Shown here: positions 46,435 through 56,356 of the stretch, in pieces | Numbering within the stretch: the first letter of the stretch is position 1 | Layout: every line of letters begins with the position of its first letter | DNA from: Marinospirillum alkaliphilum DSM 21637 | Lineage (GTDB): Bacteria; Pseudomonadota; Gammaproteobacteria; Pseudomonadales; Halomonadaceae | DNA length: 64,000 nucleotides | Direction: 5' to 3' | Assembly (NCBI RefSeq): GCF_900119735.1 | Contig: NZ_FPJW01000005.1 | Coordinates: 156,067-220,066, forward strand | The notes under the pieces: generated by a model | The model's database searches: none | What the model was told of the DNA's origin: nothing | What the model saw: the letters and a program-made list of their open reading frames with translations, nothing else | Position numbers and translations under genes: made by a program

Positions 46435-46974
46435 TCACTGCCCGGATTTCAGCGATTTCTTCAAATCAGCCAGAGCACTGAACGGGTTGTGTTTCTCGAC
46501 CGGCGCCTGTGTCTCTTCAGGTGCCTGCCCGGTGATCTGCTCCGGCATGCTGCATGCTTCGGGTGGATGGTAGGCCACCAGCGGCAAAGCCAGGATCAGT
46601 TCATCTTCTATGGCAGGCAGAAGATCAAGCGCCTCGTTTTCTATGAACACCGGTTCATGGGTACGCGGCAGGTTGCTGGCAGCTTCTTCAGTGGTGACCA
46701 GTCCCCACATGAATTCACTGTCCAGACTTTCCTGAACCGGCCCCAGACAACGCTGGCATTCCAGGGTGACGTCACCCTTCAGGCGTCCCTCGACCTGCAA
46801 CAGGCGCTGGGGACCGTAGCTGAAACGCAGTTCAAAATGAATGCTGCCTTCCGCATCGACCAGCATTTCCTGTGCCCGTTTCATGTCCTGCAGGGAGAGA
46901 TCAAAAACCGCTTCCCGTTCAGCTGCACAAAACTTGTAGGGGTCCAGAGGGTAACGCAGGTATTCGTTTGCCAT
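46435..46974 (-). CDS. yceD: YceD (DUF177) rRNA-accumulation protein
   Basis: 179 residues from ATG 46974. The DUF177 core is the segment with VEGRLKGDVTLECQRCLGPV, holding a CxxC, and a later acidic stretch ALDLLPAIEDELILALPLVA. It precedes rpmF in nearly all Gammaproteobacteria and is needed for normal 23S rRNA levels. The longer frame to 47052 would overlap the divergent promoter region and is rejected. Confidence 0.92.
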   Translation of the reverse strand: MANEYLRYPLDPYKFCAAEREAVFDLSLQDMKRAQEMLVDAEGSIHFELRFSYGPQRLLQVEGRLKGDVTLECQRCLGPVQESLDSEFMWGLVTTEEAASNLPRTHEPVFIENEALDLLPAIEDELILALPLVAYHPPEACSMPEQITGQAPEETQAPVEKHNPFSALADLKKSLKSGQ

Positions 46975-47151
46975 AAAATTCAAGCGCGCAATAATAGAGG
47001 GACAAGCGCTGACTGTCAAAGGCACAATGCGGTTTCCATGCAAAATGCACAATAAAAAGTCAGCAAAGGTGGGTATTCTATGCCTTCATCCTACACAAGT
47101 CATCCACAGCATCATCCACAGGCACCACAAAACAGCAAAAAAGGAGTGTGC

Positions 47152-47748
47152 ATGCAGACCCTGGTACTGGCCTCAGGCTCAAAATACCGTCGTGAACTAC
47201 TACAAAAACTGGGTCTGGCATTTGTCACCGCCAGCCCTGACGTGGATGAAACCCCGTTAGCCGGTGAGCAACCGGAAGCCCTGGCCGCACGCTTGGCCGA
47301 AAGCAAGGCCCGGGCACTGACAGCAGCCTTTCCAGACAGCCTGATCATCGGCTCAGACCAGGTTTGTTGTTATAACAACCAGATTCTTGGCAAAAGCGGC
47401 AACCGGGAGATGGCGATTAAACAACTGACCCTGCTGAACGGTCATCAGGTTGATTTCATGACCGGCCTTTGCCTGCTGAACACCCGCAGTGGTCAGGCAC
47501 AGATTCTGGTTGATCGCTTCCGGGTGCATTTTCGCGAACTGACTCCAGATCAGATCCACTACTATGTGGATACTGAACAACCTTTTGACTGCGCAGGCAG
47601 CTTTAAATCAGAAGGACTGGGGATCACCCTGTTCAAAAAACTGGAAGGTGATGACCCCAACAGCCTGATTGGCCTGCCATTGATTCGCTTGAGCGAACTG
47701 TTGCGGGCAGAAGGCCTGGACGTTCTGGCCCCGCAACAGCACAGCTGA
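47152..47748 (+). CDS. yceF: Maf-family 7-methyl-GTP pyrophosphatase (YceF)
   Basis: 198 residues. SGSKYRRELLQKLGL, the substrate loop SDQVCCYNNQILGKSG and FDCAGSFKSEGLG are Maf marks, and the position opposite yceD-rpmF is that of YceF, which hydrolyses m7GTP. The ATG at 47152 has AAGGAG five bases upstream; a longer reading to 47080 would add a His/Pro-rich lead with no support. Confidence 0.9.
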   Translation: MQTLVLASGSKYRRELLQKLGLAFVTASPDVDETPLAGEQPEALAARLAESKARALTAAFPDSLIIGSDQVCCYNNQILGKSGNREMAIKQLTLLNGHQVDFMTGLCLLNTRSGQAQILVDRFRVHFRELTPDQIHYYVDTEQPFDCAGSFKSEGLGITLFKKLEGDDPNSLIGLPLIRLSELLRAEGLDVLAPQQHS

Positions 47749-47771
47749 TCAGTATAAGGCGCGGCCGGTGA

Positions 47772-48797
47772 TCAGAAACGCGGCGCGGCCAGCTCCATTG
47801 CTGCAGCCTTGATGGCTGTGCCCAGTCGGCGCTCCAATCGCTCCCAGGGGCTGGGTTCAGGAGTGTAGTTGATACTGCGCTCCACACCCAGTCGGGCTTG
47901 CAGGGTAAACAGTGAGCCAAGCTCATCCACCAACCCCTGTTCCAGCGCCAGCTCGCCATTCCAGACCAGCCCGGAAAAAATCTGCGGATTGTTGGCCAGG
48001 CGCTCTCCCCGCCCCTCTTTTACCCGTGCAATGAACTGCTGATGCGTGGAGTCCAGCACCTGCTGCCAGAAAGCACGCTGCTGGGCATCCATATCAGAAA
48101 AAGGATCCATGAATGCCTTGTTGTCACCGGCAGTGAACACACGGCGCTCAATACCCAGCCGCTCAATGGCCTCTTTGAACCCAAAACCACCGGAAACCAC
48201 ACCGATTGAACCCACCAGACTGGAGCGATCAGCCACAATGGTATCTGCAGCCACCGCCACATAATAACCACCAGACGCACCCAGCTCCTCAATCACTGCA
48301 TAAACCGGCAATTGTGGATGCCGTTCACGCAGCTCACGAATGCCCTCATAAATCTGCCCGGCCTGCACCGGACTGCCACCAGGACTGTTGATACGCAATA
48401 CCACCGCCCTGGCACCATCGGCATTAAAAGCACGACGAGCACCCTGCAATACCCGCTCAGCACTGGCGCGCCCTTCACTATCCAGCGCACCGCGAACATC
48501 CACTACAGCCAGATGAGGAGCACCAGGCGCCTCATCCTTGCTTAAAGACATCAGTTCACGACCGGAGCCAAACACCACCAATACAATCACCAGGGTGATC
48601 AGGCCGCGCAGCACACCACCAATCATGCGACCACGCCGGGCACGTCGCTGTTCCAGCAATACCTCTTTTGCCCAGGCTTGCATCCACTGCTCAGGTGCAC
48701 CTGTCTTGTCCTTGTTTGTGATCGCTTTATCAGCAACCACTCCGGCCTCTTCAGAAAGCGGCTCAGCCTTGCTGGTCCAGGGGTCTTTATCACTCAT
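47772..48797 (-). CDS. sppA: S49 family signal peptide peptidase SppA
   Basis: 341 residues. One membrane anchor (about 60-85), then a ClpP-like fold: RINSPGGSPVQAGQIYEGI, nucleophile Ser in EELGASGGYYVAVAAD and a likely general-base Lys in GDNKAFMDPF. It degrades signal peptides remaining in the inner membrane. This is the short, single-domain form of SppA. Converges with yceF. Confidence 0.9.
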   Translation of the reverse strand: MSDKDPWTSKAEPLSEEAGVVADKAITNKDKTGAPEQWMQAWAKEVLLEQRRARRGRMIGGVLRGLITLVIVLVVFGSGRELMSLSKDEAPGAPHLAVVDVRGALDSEGRASAERVLQGARRAFNADGARAVVLRINSPGGSPVQAGQIYEGIRELRERHPQLPVYAVIEELGASGGYYVAVAADTIVADRSSLVGSIGVVSGGFGFKEAIERLGIERRVFTAGDNKAFMDPFSDMDAQQRAFWQQVLDSTHQQFIARVKEGRGERLANNPQIFSGLVWNGELALEQGLVDELGSLFTLQARLGVERSINYTPEPSPWERLERRLGTAIKAAAMELAAPRF

Positions 48798-48860
48798 GTA
48801 AGCGCTACCTTAATTAAAATAGGTTCTATCTACCTGCCTGCTGCTCAATCTGCCTTACGT

Positions 48861-49823
48861 TCAACCTGCCTGCTGCTCAACCTGTTTCCAACTGGTATCT
48901 GCATTTGCTTCAACCTGCACCGGTTCACCAGTCATCGGATCATTAAAAACCAATCGACGGGCATGCAAAAACATGCGTGAGATGCCTGTTTTGCGAAAAC
49001 GTTCATTGGTGGCTTCATCACCATATTTAGGGTCGCCCAATAACGGAAAACCGGCAAAACGGGCATGCACACGAATCTGATGAGTGCGTCCGGTCACCGG
49101 CTCAGCTTCAATCAGAGTCAGATTACCCGCTCGCTTCAACACCCGAAAACGAGTCAGTGAACGCTTCCCCTCACCCTCTGCGGCTATCCGCATCAAACGT
49201 TCACCGGAAGGTGATGAAGCGCGGTCAATCGGGGCATTCACCTCACGCAGCTCCACCGGCCACTGGCCTATAACCCAGGCCTGGTAGAACTTGCCCATTT
49301 TCTTGCCACGCAACTGGTCCTGCAGAATGTTCAGTGCCTTACGGGATTTGGCCAGCAAAATGCAGCCAGAGGTATCCTTGTCCAGCCGGTGCACCAGCTC
49401 CAGAAAATCCAGTTCCGGGCGCACCTGCCGCAAGGCTTCAATCAACCCAACCCGTACACCACTGCCACCATGCACCGCCAATCCAGCCGGTTTATTCAGC
49501 ACCAGCACTGCATCATTCTCAAAACAGACGGCTTCGCCCAGCAGCAGCTCCCGCAAACTATTACCTACAGGTGTATCTGCAGCCTTTTCGGTTAAGCGGA
49601 TCGGAGGAACCCGAACCTGATCACCGGCCTGCAAGCGGGTATCCGCCTTGGCGCGCTTTTTATTCACTCGCACCTCACCCTTGCGAATGATGCGATAAAC
49701 CAGGGTTTTCGGTGCGCCCTTTAACTGGGTGATCAAAAAGTTATCGAGCCGCTGCCCATCAGCACCGGCAGTGACATCCAGATAACGCACAGACAGAGCA
49801 TCCGTGGCAGCAGCAGTTGACAT
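48861..49823 (-). CDS. rluC: 23S rRNA pseudouridine synthase RluC
   Basis: 320 residues. An S4 domain (about 15-80) and the RluA-type catalytic domain with HRLDKDTSGCILLAKS (Asp nucleophile) and RTHQIRVHARFAGFPLLGDP. RluC makes pseudouridines 955, 2504 and 2580. It is the usual divergent neighbour of rne. The start could also be 49829; both are short of the long upstream extension, which lies in the rne leader. Confidence 0.9.
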   Translation of the reverse strand: MSTAAATDALSVRYLDVTAGADGQRLDNFLITQLKGAPKTLVYRIIRKGEVRVNKKRAKADTRLQAGDQVRVPPIRLTEKAADTPVGNSLRELLLGEAVCFENDAVLVLNKPAGLAVHGGSGVRVGLIEALRQVRPELDFLELVHRLDKDTSGCILLAKSRKALNILQDQLRGKKMGKFYQAWVIGQWPVELREVNAPIDRASSPSGERLMRIAAEGEGKRSLTRFRVLKRAGNLTLIEAEPVTGRTHQIRVHARFAGFPLLGDPKYGDEATNERFRKTGISRMFLHARRLVFNDPMTGEPVQVEANADTSWKQVEQQAG

Positions 49824-49829
49824 AAACAT

Positions 49830-50328
49830 TGACCCGGCAAGACAGGAAGATGCAGCACAAAGTGTGCAGAGTATAACAAGGCATACACACTTTTTGTGGC
49901 ATTGCTCACAGGAAGGCCTGCTGCTATCATGTCGTGGCGCGGAAAAGGGTCGTCCCCTCATGAAGCGCCTGCACCCATAGTAGTCATTGGTGGGCAACAC
50001 GCAGGCCAGCGCAAACAGAATTGAAACAAAGAATTTACGCAAACGACGTCTGATGGCTTACATCAGGCAAATAAAAAACCGCGGCCCAGGCACGCGAGTT
50101 GTGAACTTTTATTTTTACCTTGTGCAAGACAACCCGGCCCTTCCGGCCTGCCACTGAAAAATCCATTTACCGGCTCAAACCATCCTGAGCGTTTCAGTCA
50201 ACCGGAAAGCCAGGCATAACATCAGGTCAGGTGCCCCTTTGCCCCTGCCTGTTTTTGTTGTGTCGGCACAAAGAAACATAACGTAGACAACCCGCCATGT
50301 CTGGGCTGCCAGAACATACGGAAGCCCC
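49830..50328 (+). other. rne 5' leader and rluC-rne divergent promoter region
   Basis: A 499-base gene-free stretch between rluC and rne. Long rne leaders are normal: RNase E binds and cuts its own 5' UTR to control its level. GC-rich stems such as CGGCCC/CCGG near 50130-50150 and TGTCGGCACA near 50261 suggest folding, but I cannot assign the autoregulatory hairpins. On the minus strand TATACT (49869-49874) could be the rluC -10. Confidence 0.55.
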
Positions 50329-53238
50329 ATGAAACGCATGCTTATCAATGCCACCCAGCCAGAAGAGCGTCGGGTCGCACTTGTTGATGGTCAACGCCTC
50401 TACGATCTTGATATCGAATCCGGTTCCAGAGAATCCAAAAAAGCCAACATTTACCGTGGACGCATCACCCGCGTTGAACCCAGCCTTGAAGCCGCCTTTG
50501 TTGATTATGGTGCTGAGCGCCATGGCTTTCTGCCGCTGAAAGAAATCGGTCGTGAATACCATGCCAAAAACTCTGGTGAAGGCCGTGGCAACATCCGCGA
50601 CCTGATCAAGGAAGGCACGGAAGTGATTGTTCAGGTGGATAAAGAAGAGCGTGGCAACAAGGGTGCCGCTCTGACCACCTACATCAGCCTTGCCGGGCGC
50701 TATCTGGTACTGATGCCAAACAACGCCCGTGCCGGTGGCATTTCCCGCCGCATTGAAGGTGATGAGCGTGCCGCTCTGAAAGACGCCATGAACGGCCTGA
50801 ATGTACCCAGCCAGATGGGTGTGATTGTTCGCACCGCAGGCATTGGCCGCTCCAGCGAAGAACTGCAGTGGGACATGGATTACCTGGTCAAGATCTGGGA
50901 ATCCATCAACACCGCAGCTACCCAGAAGCCTGCCCCCTTCCTGATTTACCGCGAATCCAACGTCATCATTCGCGCCATGCGCGACTACCTGCGTCAGGAC
51001 ATCGGCGAAGTACTGATTGACAATCAGGAAGTTTTTGAGCAGGCACAAGGGTTTATCCAGCAGGTGATGCCTTCTTACCAGAACCGCATCAAGCTCTACA
51101 AGGATGATGTACCCCTCTTCTCTCGCTTCCAGATTGAAAGCCAGATTGAGACCGCCTTCCAGCGCGAAGTGAAACTGCCTTCCGGCGGCTCGATAGTGAT
51201 CGACCACACAGAAGCCCTGGTATCCATTGATATCAACTCGGCGCGTGCCACTCGTGGCGGTGACATCGAAGAAACCGCATTACAAACCAACCTGGAAGCA
51301 GCTGATGAAGTTGCCCGCCAGCTGCGCCTGCGTGATATCGGCGGCCTGGTGGTGATTGATTTCATCGACATGAGCCCGGTGAAAAACCAGCGCGAAGTTG
51401 AAAATCGCATGCGTGATGCCCTCAAGGTGGATCGTGCACGCGTACAGATCGGTCGCATCTCCCGCTTCGGCCTGCTGGAAATGTCCCGTCAGCGCCTGCG
51501 TCCCTCCCTGGGCGAAACCAGCGGTGTGGTTTGCCCTCGCTGTGAAGGCCAGGGCACCATTCGTGACGTTAAATCCCTGGGCCTGTCGATCCTGCGTCTG
51601 ATCGAAGAAGAGGCCATGAAGGACAATACCGCTCAGATCCGTGCCATTCTGCCGGTCAGCGTATCCACCTTCCTGCTGAACGAAAAACGTTCCGCCCTGC
51701 ACGAAATCGAAAAACGCCAGCAGGTTGAAGTGCTGGTCATCCCCAACCCGGAAATGCACACACCCCACTATGATGTCACGCGTGTGCGCGTGGATGACCT
51801 GGACGAAGAAGACACCCCTGCCAGTTATGAACTGGACATTTCTGCCACCAACGACAAAGAGCCTACCGGCAGTGCAGAAAAAGTCACCGGCTTTGCGGAA
51901 GCTGCAGTACAGAACATCATCCCCAACGCTCCAGCACCGGCTGACGTTGAAAAACCCCGTTCTGAACCCGCTGCAAGCAAAACAGCCGCACCAGAAGCCA
52001 GCAATAGCCAGCCAGGCCTGGTCAGTCGCTTTTTTAAAGCACTGGGCAAACTGTTGGGTGGCAACGAAACATCAGCCAACGAAACACTGACCAAACCTGA
52101 ACGTAATAACAATCGCAATGAAGGCAATCGCGACCGTAACAACCGCAATCGCAACCGCCGTGATCGTGACAGCAGCGGACGCGAGCGCAACAACCGCCGT
52201 GATCGCAACGAAAACAGCCGCGACCGCAATGAAAACCGTAGCGATGGCTCCAGCGAAAGCCGTGGCAACAACCGCCGTAATAATCGCCGTGATGAAACAG
52301 CGACCAGCGATGTTTCACGCCCTGAAAAGCAGGCCAGTGTAAATCCTGCTGTTGAAACAGTGGCTGACAACACTCCACCAAAACCGGCACGCACCAATCC
52401 TCGCAATCGTCGCCGCAACAAGGCCATGACGGGCGACGCAGCAACACCGCCGGATTTTGAACAGCTGAAAGACAAGCTGCTGCCTGCTGATACTGCAGAA
52501 ATAGCAGTGACTGAAGCAAGCAGTGTGGAAGCAGCAGCAACGCAAGAAGCAGCTGCCAGCACTGCCAATAGTGTAGAGCAAGCACCGGAAGCCACCCCTG
52601 CCGTTGAGCCTGCTGAACAGCCACAAGCTCAAGTGGTGGCCGATGACACTGCCGCTGAAACAAGCACCACGCAGGAAACTCCAGCAGAAGATGCTGGTGA
52701 GCGCGCACAGCGTCGTGGCCGTGGTCGTGGACGTCAGGGCGAGCGCAGCCGCAAGTCTGAAGCCAGCAACCAGGACAATACTGCCGATACAACTGAGTCT
52801 TCAGAAGCAACACTAACCACTGAAGAAGCTGCAACAGCGCAACCAGTTGAATCGCAGGCTGAAAGCACCAACACAGAAGTGCAGCCCTTTGCTGAAACAG
52901 CTTCAATAGCTGCAGAAGCTACACTCACAGAAGACGCAACTCCGGAAGCTGCTGCTGCAGTGGTTGAAGCTGTTGCGACTCCGACTGAGTCGACTCAGGA
53001 AACAGTGGCAGCACCTGCATCCAGCGAAGCTCAAGCTGAACAGCAGCCACAGACCACTGAAACTGAACAACCAGCAGCCCAGGAAGCCAGCAACCTCTTC
53101 CCACACCTGCCTGGTTATCAGCCACTGCCCGGCCGCGCCCCCAATGATCCACGCGAAGTGCGTCGCCGTAAAAAGATGGAAGAGGAACTGGCCAAAACTG
53201 AAGCTGACAAGGGCCAGGCGTCCCCTGAAAACAACTGA
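50329..53238 (+). CDS. rne: Ribonuclease E
   Basis: 969 residues. The catalytic half includes an S1 domain (about 35-120), DNase I-like domain with [20 protein letters not shown] (a metal-binding Asp) and VVIDFIDM (second Asp), and the zinc-link [11 protein letters not shown] that joins subunits. After about residue 510 the protein becomes low complexity: a basic Arg/Asn block (about 590-680) and long Ala/Glu/Thr-rich stretches, with a basic end. This should be the degradosome scaffold and RNA-binding region; partner sites cannot be read by eye. Confidence 0.95.
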   Translation: MKRMLINATQPEERRVALVDGQRLYDLDIESGSRESKKANIYRGRITRVEPSLEAAFVDYGAERHGFLPLKEIGREYHAKNSGEGRGNIRDLIKEGTEVIVQVDKEERGNKGAALTTYISLAGRYLVLMPNNARAGGISRRIEGDERAALKDAMNGLNVPSQMGVIVRTAGIGRSSEELQWDMDYLVKIWESINTAATQKPAPFLIYRESNVIIRAMRDYLRQDIGEVLIDNQEVFEQAQGFIQQVMPSYQNRIKLYKDDVPLFSRFQIESQIETAFQREVKLPSGGSIVIDHTEALVSIDINSARATRGGDIEETALQTNLEAADEVARQLRLRDIGGLVVIDFIDMSPVKNQREVENRMRDALKVDRARVQIGRISRFGLLEMSRQRLRPSLGETSGVVCPRCEGQGTIRDVKSLGLSILRLIEEEAMKDNTAQIRAILPVSVSTFLLNEKRSALHEIEKRQQVEVLVIPNPEMHTPHYDVTRVRVDDLDEEDTPASYELDISATNDKEPTGSAEKVTGFAEAAVQNIIPNAPAPADVEKPRSEPAASKTAAPEASNSQPGLVSRFFKALGKLLGGNETSANETLTKPERNNNRNEGNRDRNNRNRNRRDRDSSGRERNNRRDRNENSRDRNENRSDGSSESRGNNRRNNRRDETATSDVSRPEKQASVNPAVETVADNTPPKPARTNPRNRRRNKAMTGDAATPPDFEQLKDKLLPADTAEIAVTEASSVEAAATQEAAASTANSVEQAPEATPAVEPAEQPQAQVVADDTAAETSTTQETPAEDAGERAQRRGRGRGRQGERSRKSEASNQDNTADTTESSEATLTTEEAATAQPVESQAESTNTEVQPFAETASIAAEATLTEDATPEAAAAVVEAVATPTESTQETVAAPASSEAQAEQQPQTTETEQPAAQEASNLFPHLPGYQPLPGRAPNDPREVRRRKKMEEELAKTEADKGQASPENN

Positions 53239-53274
53239 TTCTCCCACCAGGAGAATCCTCCTGCCTCCGGCAAC

Positions 53275-53303
53275 AAAAAACCCGCTCAAAAGGCGGGTTT
53301 TTT
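53275..53303. terminator. Bidirectional terminator between rne and phaC
   Basis: AAAAAACCCGC and GCGGGTTTTTT pair around a seven-base loop TCAAAAG. It sits between the convergent rne and phaC stops, with T-runs usable on both strands. Confidence 0.92.
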
Positions 53304-53319
53304 GTGTAGCTTCAAGCCA

Positions 53320-55176
53320 TCACCTGGGTAACAGTTCTGCCTTGAGTACATCAGTGATTTTCAGCTTCACATAACTACCTGGTGCGGCTTCAATCACCGG
53401 CAATTTACCCTGCTGAGGATCACGAGCAGCAACCATTGATGCCGGATCAGCATGCTTGCTCTCAGTCACCCACTGCTGCCAGTGGGGCCACCAGGAACCT
53501 TCATGTTTCTCTGCACCAGCAAACCAGGCATCAGGGGTATCAGCCAGCTTGTCATTGGTCCAGTAACCATACTTGACCTTATTGGGCGGATTCACCACCC
53601 CGGCAATATGGCCAGAACCGGACAATACAAACTTCACCGAACCAGAATGCACCTGTGCACCCTTGTAGGTGGATTTCCACTGGGCAATGTGATCCTGAAT
53701 GGTGGACACAAAATATGCCGGTGTCTTGATCTTGCTCAGATCGATTTTCACACCGTCAACCTCAATGCCACCCGGCTGAATCAGTTTGTTCTGCTGGTAC
53801 ATGTTGCGCAGGTAGAACTTGTGCATGGCTGCCGGCATGTTGGTACCGTCAGTGTTCCAGTAGAGCAGGTCAAAAGCGGCCGGACGCTCACCCTTCAGAT
53901 AGTTGTTGATGAAGAAGGACCAGAACAGGTCATTTTCACGCAGCAGGTTAAAGCTGAAGGCCATCGCGCGACCATCCAGGTAACCGGTACGATCCAATTG
54001 CTTTTCAATGCCACGCAAGCTTGCTTCATTGATGAAGACACTGATCTCACCCGGCTCGGAGAAGTCCTGCAGGGTAGCCATGTAGGTTACCGACTTGACC
54101 CGTTTTTCCTGCTTTTTGGCCGTCAGGTACGCCAGGGTTGAGGAAGTCAGTGTGCCACCAATGCAGTAAGAGATGATATTCACATCCGGCTCACCGGTTT
54201 GTTCCTTGATGGCATCCATGGCCGCAATCGGGCCTTCTTTCATGTACTCACCCCAACCATAATCACGCATGGAAGGGCCTGGGTTAGCCCAGGAAATGAT
54301 GAATACGGTGTGACCCTGATCCGTCAGCCACTTCACCAGCGAATTGCTTTCACGCAGATCCAGGATGTAGTACTTGTTGATCCACGGCGGTACAACCAAC
54401 AGCGGTGTCTTGAACTGCTTTTCAGTGGTCGGTTTATACTGGATCAGCTGAATCAGCTTGTTCTGGAAAACCACTTCACCCGGTGTGGTGGCAACGTTTT
54501 CACCCAGCTTGAAGGCTGACACGTCGGTCATGGTGACATTGAGGCCTTCAGCACTTTCTTTCAGGTCACGTGCCAGTTGCTCCATACCCTTCAACAGGTT
54601 CTGACCACGGGTGGCCAAAGTACGGCGCATGACTTCCGGGTTGGTGAAGATGGAGTTGGAGGGTGACATGGCATTCACCAACTGGCGGGTATAAAAATCC
54701 ACCTGTTGACGAGTATGCTCACTCAATCCTTCAACACCATGCACGATATTAAGCAAACAACGCGCATAAAGCAGGTAGGACTGCTTGATGAAGTTATAAA
54801 CCAGATTATCAGTCCACTCCGGATCGCTGAAACGACGATCATCACGAGCAGGCTCAATGACAGCTTCTACGTCCTGCTCACCCAGGAGTTCGCGCGCCGT
54901 ATTTTGCCAGAGCTGAATCTGCCCCTGCATCAGGCTCATCTGCTCATCAAACAACACCATCGGGTTGGCAGCCAGTTGCTCACCCAGCTTCTGAAAGTTA
55001 TCACCCATGTCCGCAAAAATGGACGTAGAGGAGTCACTCACCCCACCTTCATTACGGCTGATCAGCTGTTCAATGACCGCTTGATAACGCTCATTTGCCT
55101 TGGTCATCCAATCAAACATTTCAGCTGGATCAAACAATACCTGTTCCTGCTGTTTTTCACTGGTCTGGTCAGTCAT
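53320..55176 (-). CDS. phaC: Class I polyhydroxyalkanoate synthase
   Basis: 618 residues. Polymerises 3-hydroxyacyl-CoA into storage polyester at granules. PhaC N-terminal region (about 60-280), then an alpha/beta hydrolase core with the modified lipase box SYCIGG, Cys338 as nucleophile, an Asp in TIQDHIAQW and His in GSGHIAGVVNPP. PWINKYYILDLR is the family signature. GGGGAGA precedes the ATG at 55176. It follows the phasin gene across a terminator. Confidence 0.95.
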   Translation of the reverse strand: MTDQTSEKQQEQVLFDPAEMFDWMTKANERYQAVIEQLISRNEGGVSDSSTSIFADMGDNFQKLGEQLAANPMVLFDEQMSLMQGQIQLWQNTARELLGEQDVEAVIEPARDDRRFSDPEWTDNLVYNFIKQSYLLYARCLLNIVHGVEGLSEHTRQQVDFYTRQLVNAMSPSNSIFTNPEVMRRTLATRGQNLLKGMEQLARDLKESAEGLNVTMTDVSAFKLGENVATTPGEVVFQNKLIQLIQYKPTTEKQFKTPLLVVPPWINKYYILDLRESNSLVKWLTDQGHTVFIISWANPGPSMRDYGWGEYMKEGPIAAMDAIKEQTGEPDVNIISYCIGGTLTSSTLAYLTAKKQEKRVKSVTYMATLQDFSEPGEISVFINEASLRGIEKQLDRTGYLDGRAMAFSFNLLRENDLFWSFFINNYLKGERPAAFDLLYWNTDGTNMPAAMHKFYLRNMYQQNKLIQPGGIEVDGVKIDLSKIKTPAYFVSTIQDHIAQWKSTYKGAQVHSGSVKFVLSGSGHIAGVVNPPNKVKYGYWTNDKLADTPDAWFAGAEKHEGSWWPHWQQWVTESKHADPASMVAARDPQQGKLPVIEAAPGSYVKLKITDVLKAELLPR

Positions 55177-55202
55177 GCACCATCTCCCCTGAACGCACAA
55201 AC

Positions 55203-55230
55203 AAAGAAGGGGCTGTTAAGCCCCTTCTTT
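55203..55230 (-). terminator. Terminator/attenuator between phasin and phaC
   Basis: AAAGAAGGGGCT and AGCCCCTTCTTT form a 12-base stem with loop GTTA, between the phasin stop (55276) and phaC start (55176). On the minus strand it ends in TTCTTT, an imperfect U-run. Partial read-through would give much more phasin than synthase, as granule composition needs. Confidence 0.75.
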
Positions 55231-55275
55231 CCATTTTACTGCCTTGATCAAGCCCGGGGCTTTTACCTGGCTTTA

Positions 55276-55707
55276 TTACTTGGCAGCAGCGCCAGCAGCA
55301 GGCTTGGCAGCCGGTTTGGCAGCTGCTTTGGTTTCTTCAGAAGCCTTGTTAAAAGCCTGAGCGCGAGACTCTTCCAGAATCTTCTCAACTTCGGCTTTAA
55401 ATTCCATGCTCATGTCAGCCATGGTTTTGGCATCTTCCAGAATCTTCTTGCTCAGAGTGCTCATCAGCTCAGCCTGAGAAGCGCTGTAGTCACGCACGGT
55501 GTCAGCGTCTTTAACTTCAGTGGCCTGCTTCATCTGGGACAGACCCATGTGGCTGTAAGCCTTCAGGGCTTCCAGTTGGAAGTCAGTCATTTTTTCCATG
55601 TTTTCAACCAGCAGCGCGTTGATTTTGCGCAGCGGGTTAACCATGTTTTTGGTTTGCTCGGCAAAAGCGTTCATCATTTTGTCTTGCATGGCTTTATCTT
55701 GAATCAT
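55276..55707 (-). CDS. phaP: Phasin family granule protein
   Basis: 143 residues, fully helical and amphipathic with no cysteine. NPLRKINALLVENMEKMTDF and LEALKAYSHMGLSQMKQA match the phasin_2 type family. The end is an Ala/Lys/Pro-rich tail (KAAAKPAAKPAAGAAAK) typical of granule or nucleoid-binding phasins. GGAGAGACACC precedes the ATG. Upstream of phaC on the same strand. Confidence 0.88.
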   Translation of the reverse strand: MIQDKAMQDKMMNAFAEQTKNMVNPLRKINALLVENMEKMTDFQLEALKAYSHMGLSQMKQATEVKDADTVRDYSASQAELMSTLSKKILEDAKTMADMSMEFKAEVEKILEESRAQAFNKASEETKAAAKPAAKPAAGAAAK

Positions 55708-55900
55708 GGTGTCTCTCCAATTCCAGTTGCTGGGTCGTTTTAGGGGATTAACCCTATATTGAATTGAGCACCAGTCATCTGATGCCCGAAACCGGTAAAA
55801 AAACTTTTTAATTCCTGCTTCTTTCCTGAAGCTTGTCTTGTTGTTGTTTCAATTCGGTGGCGCATCCAAAAATTTTAGATGATCAACAGAAGATTTCCAC

Positions 55901-56155
55901 TCATCGATTCGAGCCACCACTCTGACCGTAACCGGCCAGAATATCCATCATCAGTTTCTGATAACTGTTCACGGACTCAAAGCTCTGGGAAATAAAAGGT
56001 TTAAACAGGGAAAGGGCATCATAGCCTTCAACCCCGGCCTCCATCTGTTCCTTGATTTTGTTCATCAGCTCTTCCTGAAAGGGCTGCACATCCGGCAGTC
56101 CCATGGCCTGGCGGAACTCTTCCGGGGTCATGTCCAGCTCGATATTGACTTTCAC
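55901..56155 (-). CDS. DUF6489 family protein next to the PHA genes
   Basis: 84 residues from a GTG with GGAGG six bases upstream. MKVNIELDMTPEEFRQAMGL then PDVQPFQEELMNKI is the core of the DUF6489 family, often found beside PHA genes. No catalytic motif. Perhaps a granule-associated regulator. The longer frame to 56197 lacks a ribosome binding site. Confidence 0.7.
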   Translation of the reverse strand: MKVNIELDMTPEEFRQAMGLPDVQPFQEELMNKIKEQMEAGVEGYDALSLFKPFISQSFESVNSYQKLMMDILAGYGQSGGSNR

Positions 56156-56310
56156 GTGCGGCCTCCGGCGTAATTCCGTGAATTGTCTTGAGATCATTTA
56201 ACCAGTATGTCATTCATAACGCAACTGCGAAAAGAGCAACACTTTCCTGCAAATGATCGATTCAGTAAAAAACACCTTACGACATCAATTACCAGCAAAA
56301 TAACCTAAAC

Positions 56311-56346
56311 ACAAAGGCCAGCTTTAATGGAAAGTCTGGTCTTTGT
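56311..56346. terminator. Hairpin upstream of the DUF6489 gene and after aroC
   Basis: ACAAAGGCCAG pairs with CTGGTCTTTGT (one G-U pair), closing an inner CTTT/AAAG stem. It is ten bases after the aroC stop on the minus strand. On that strand the T-run precedes the stem, so it is not a standard terminator; on the plus strand A-rich sequence follows. Weak evidence. Confidence 0.35.
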
Positions 56347-56356
56347 TTAAAAAAAA

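Noticed and set aside
48861..50042. Longer rluC reading up to 50042
   Set aside because: The added 70 residues are cysteine-rich, have no homology to RluC and would fill the rne leader; ATG at 49823 or 49829 gives the family's usual start.
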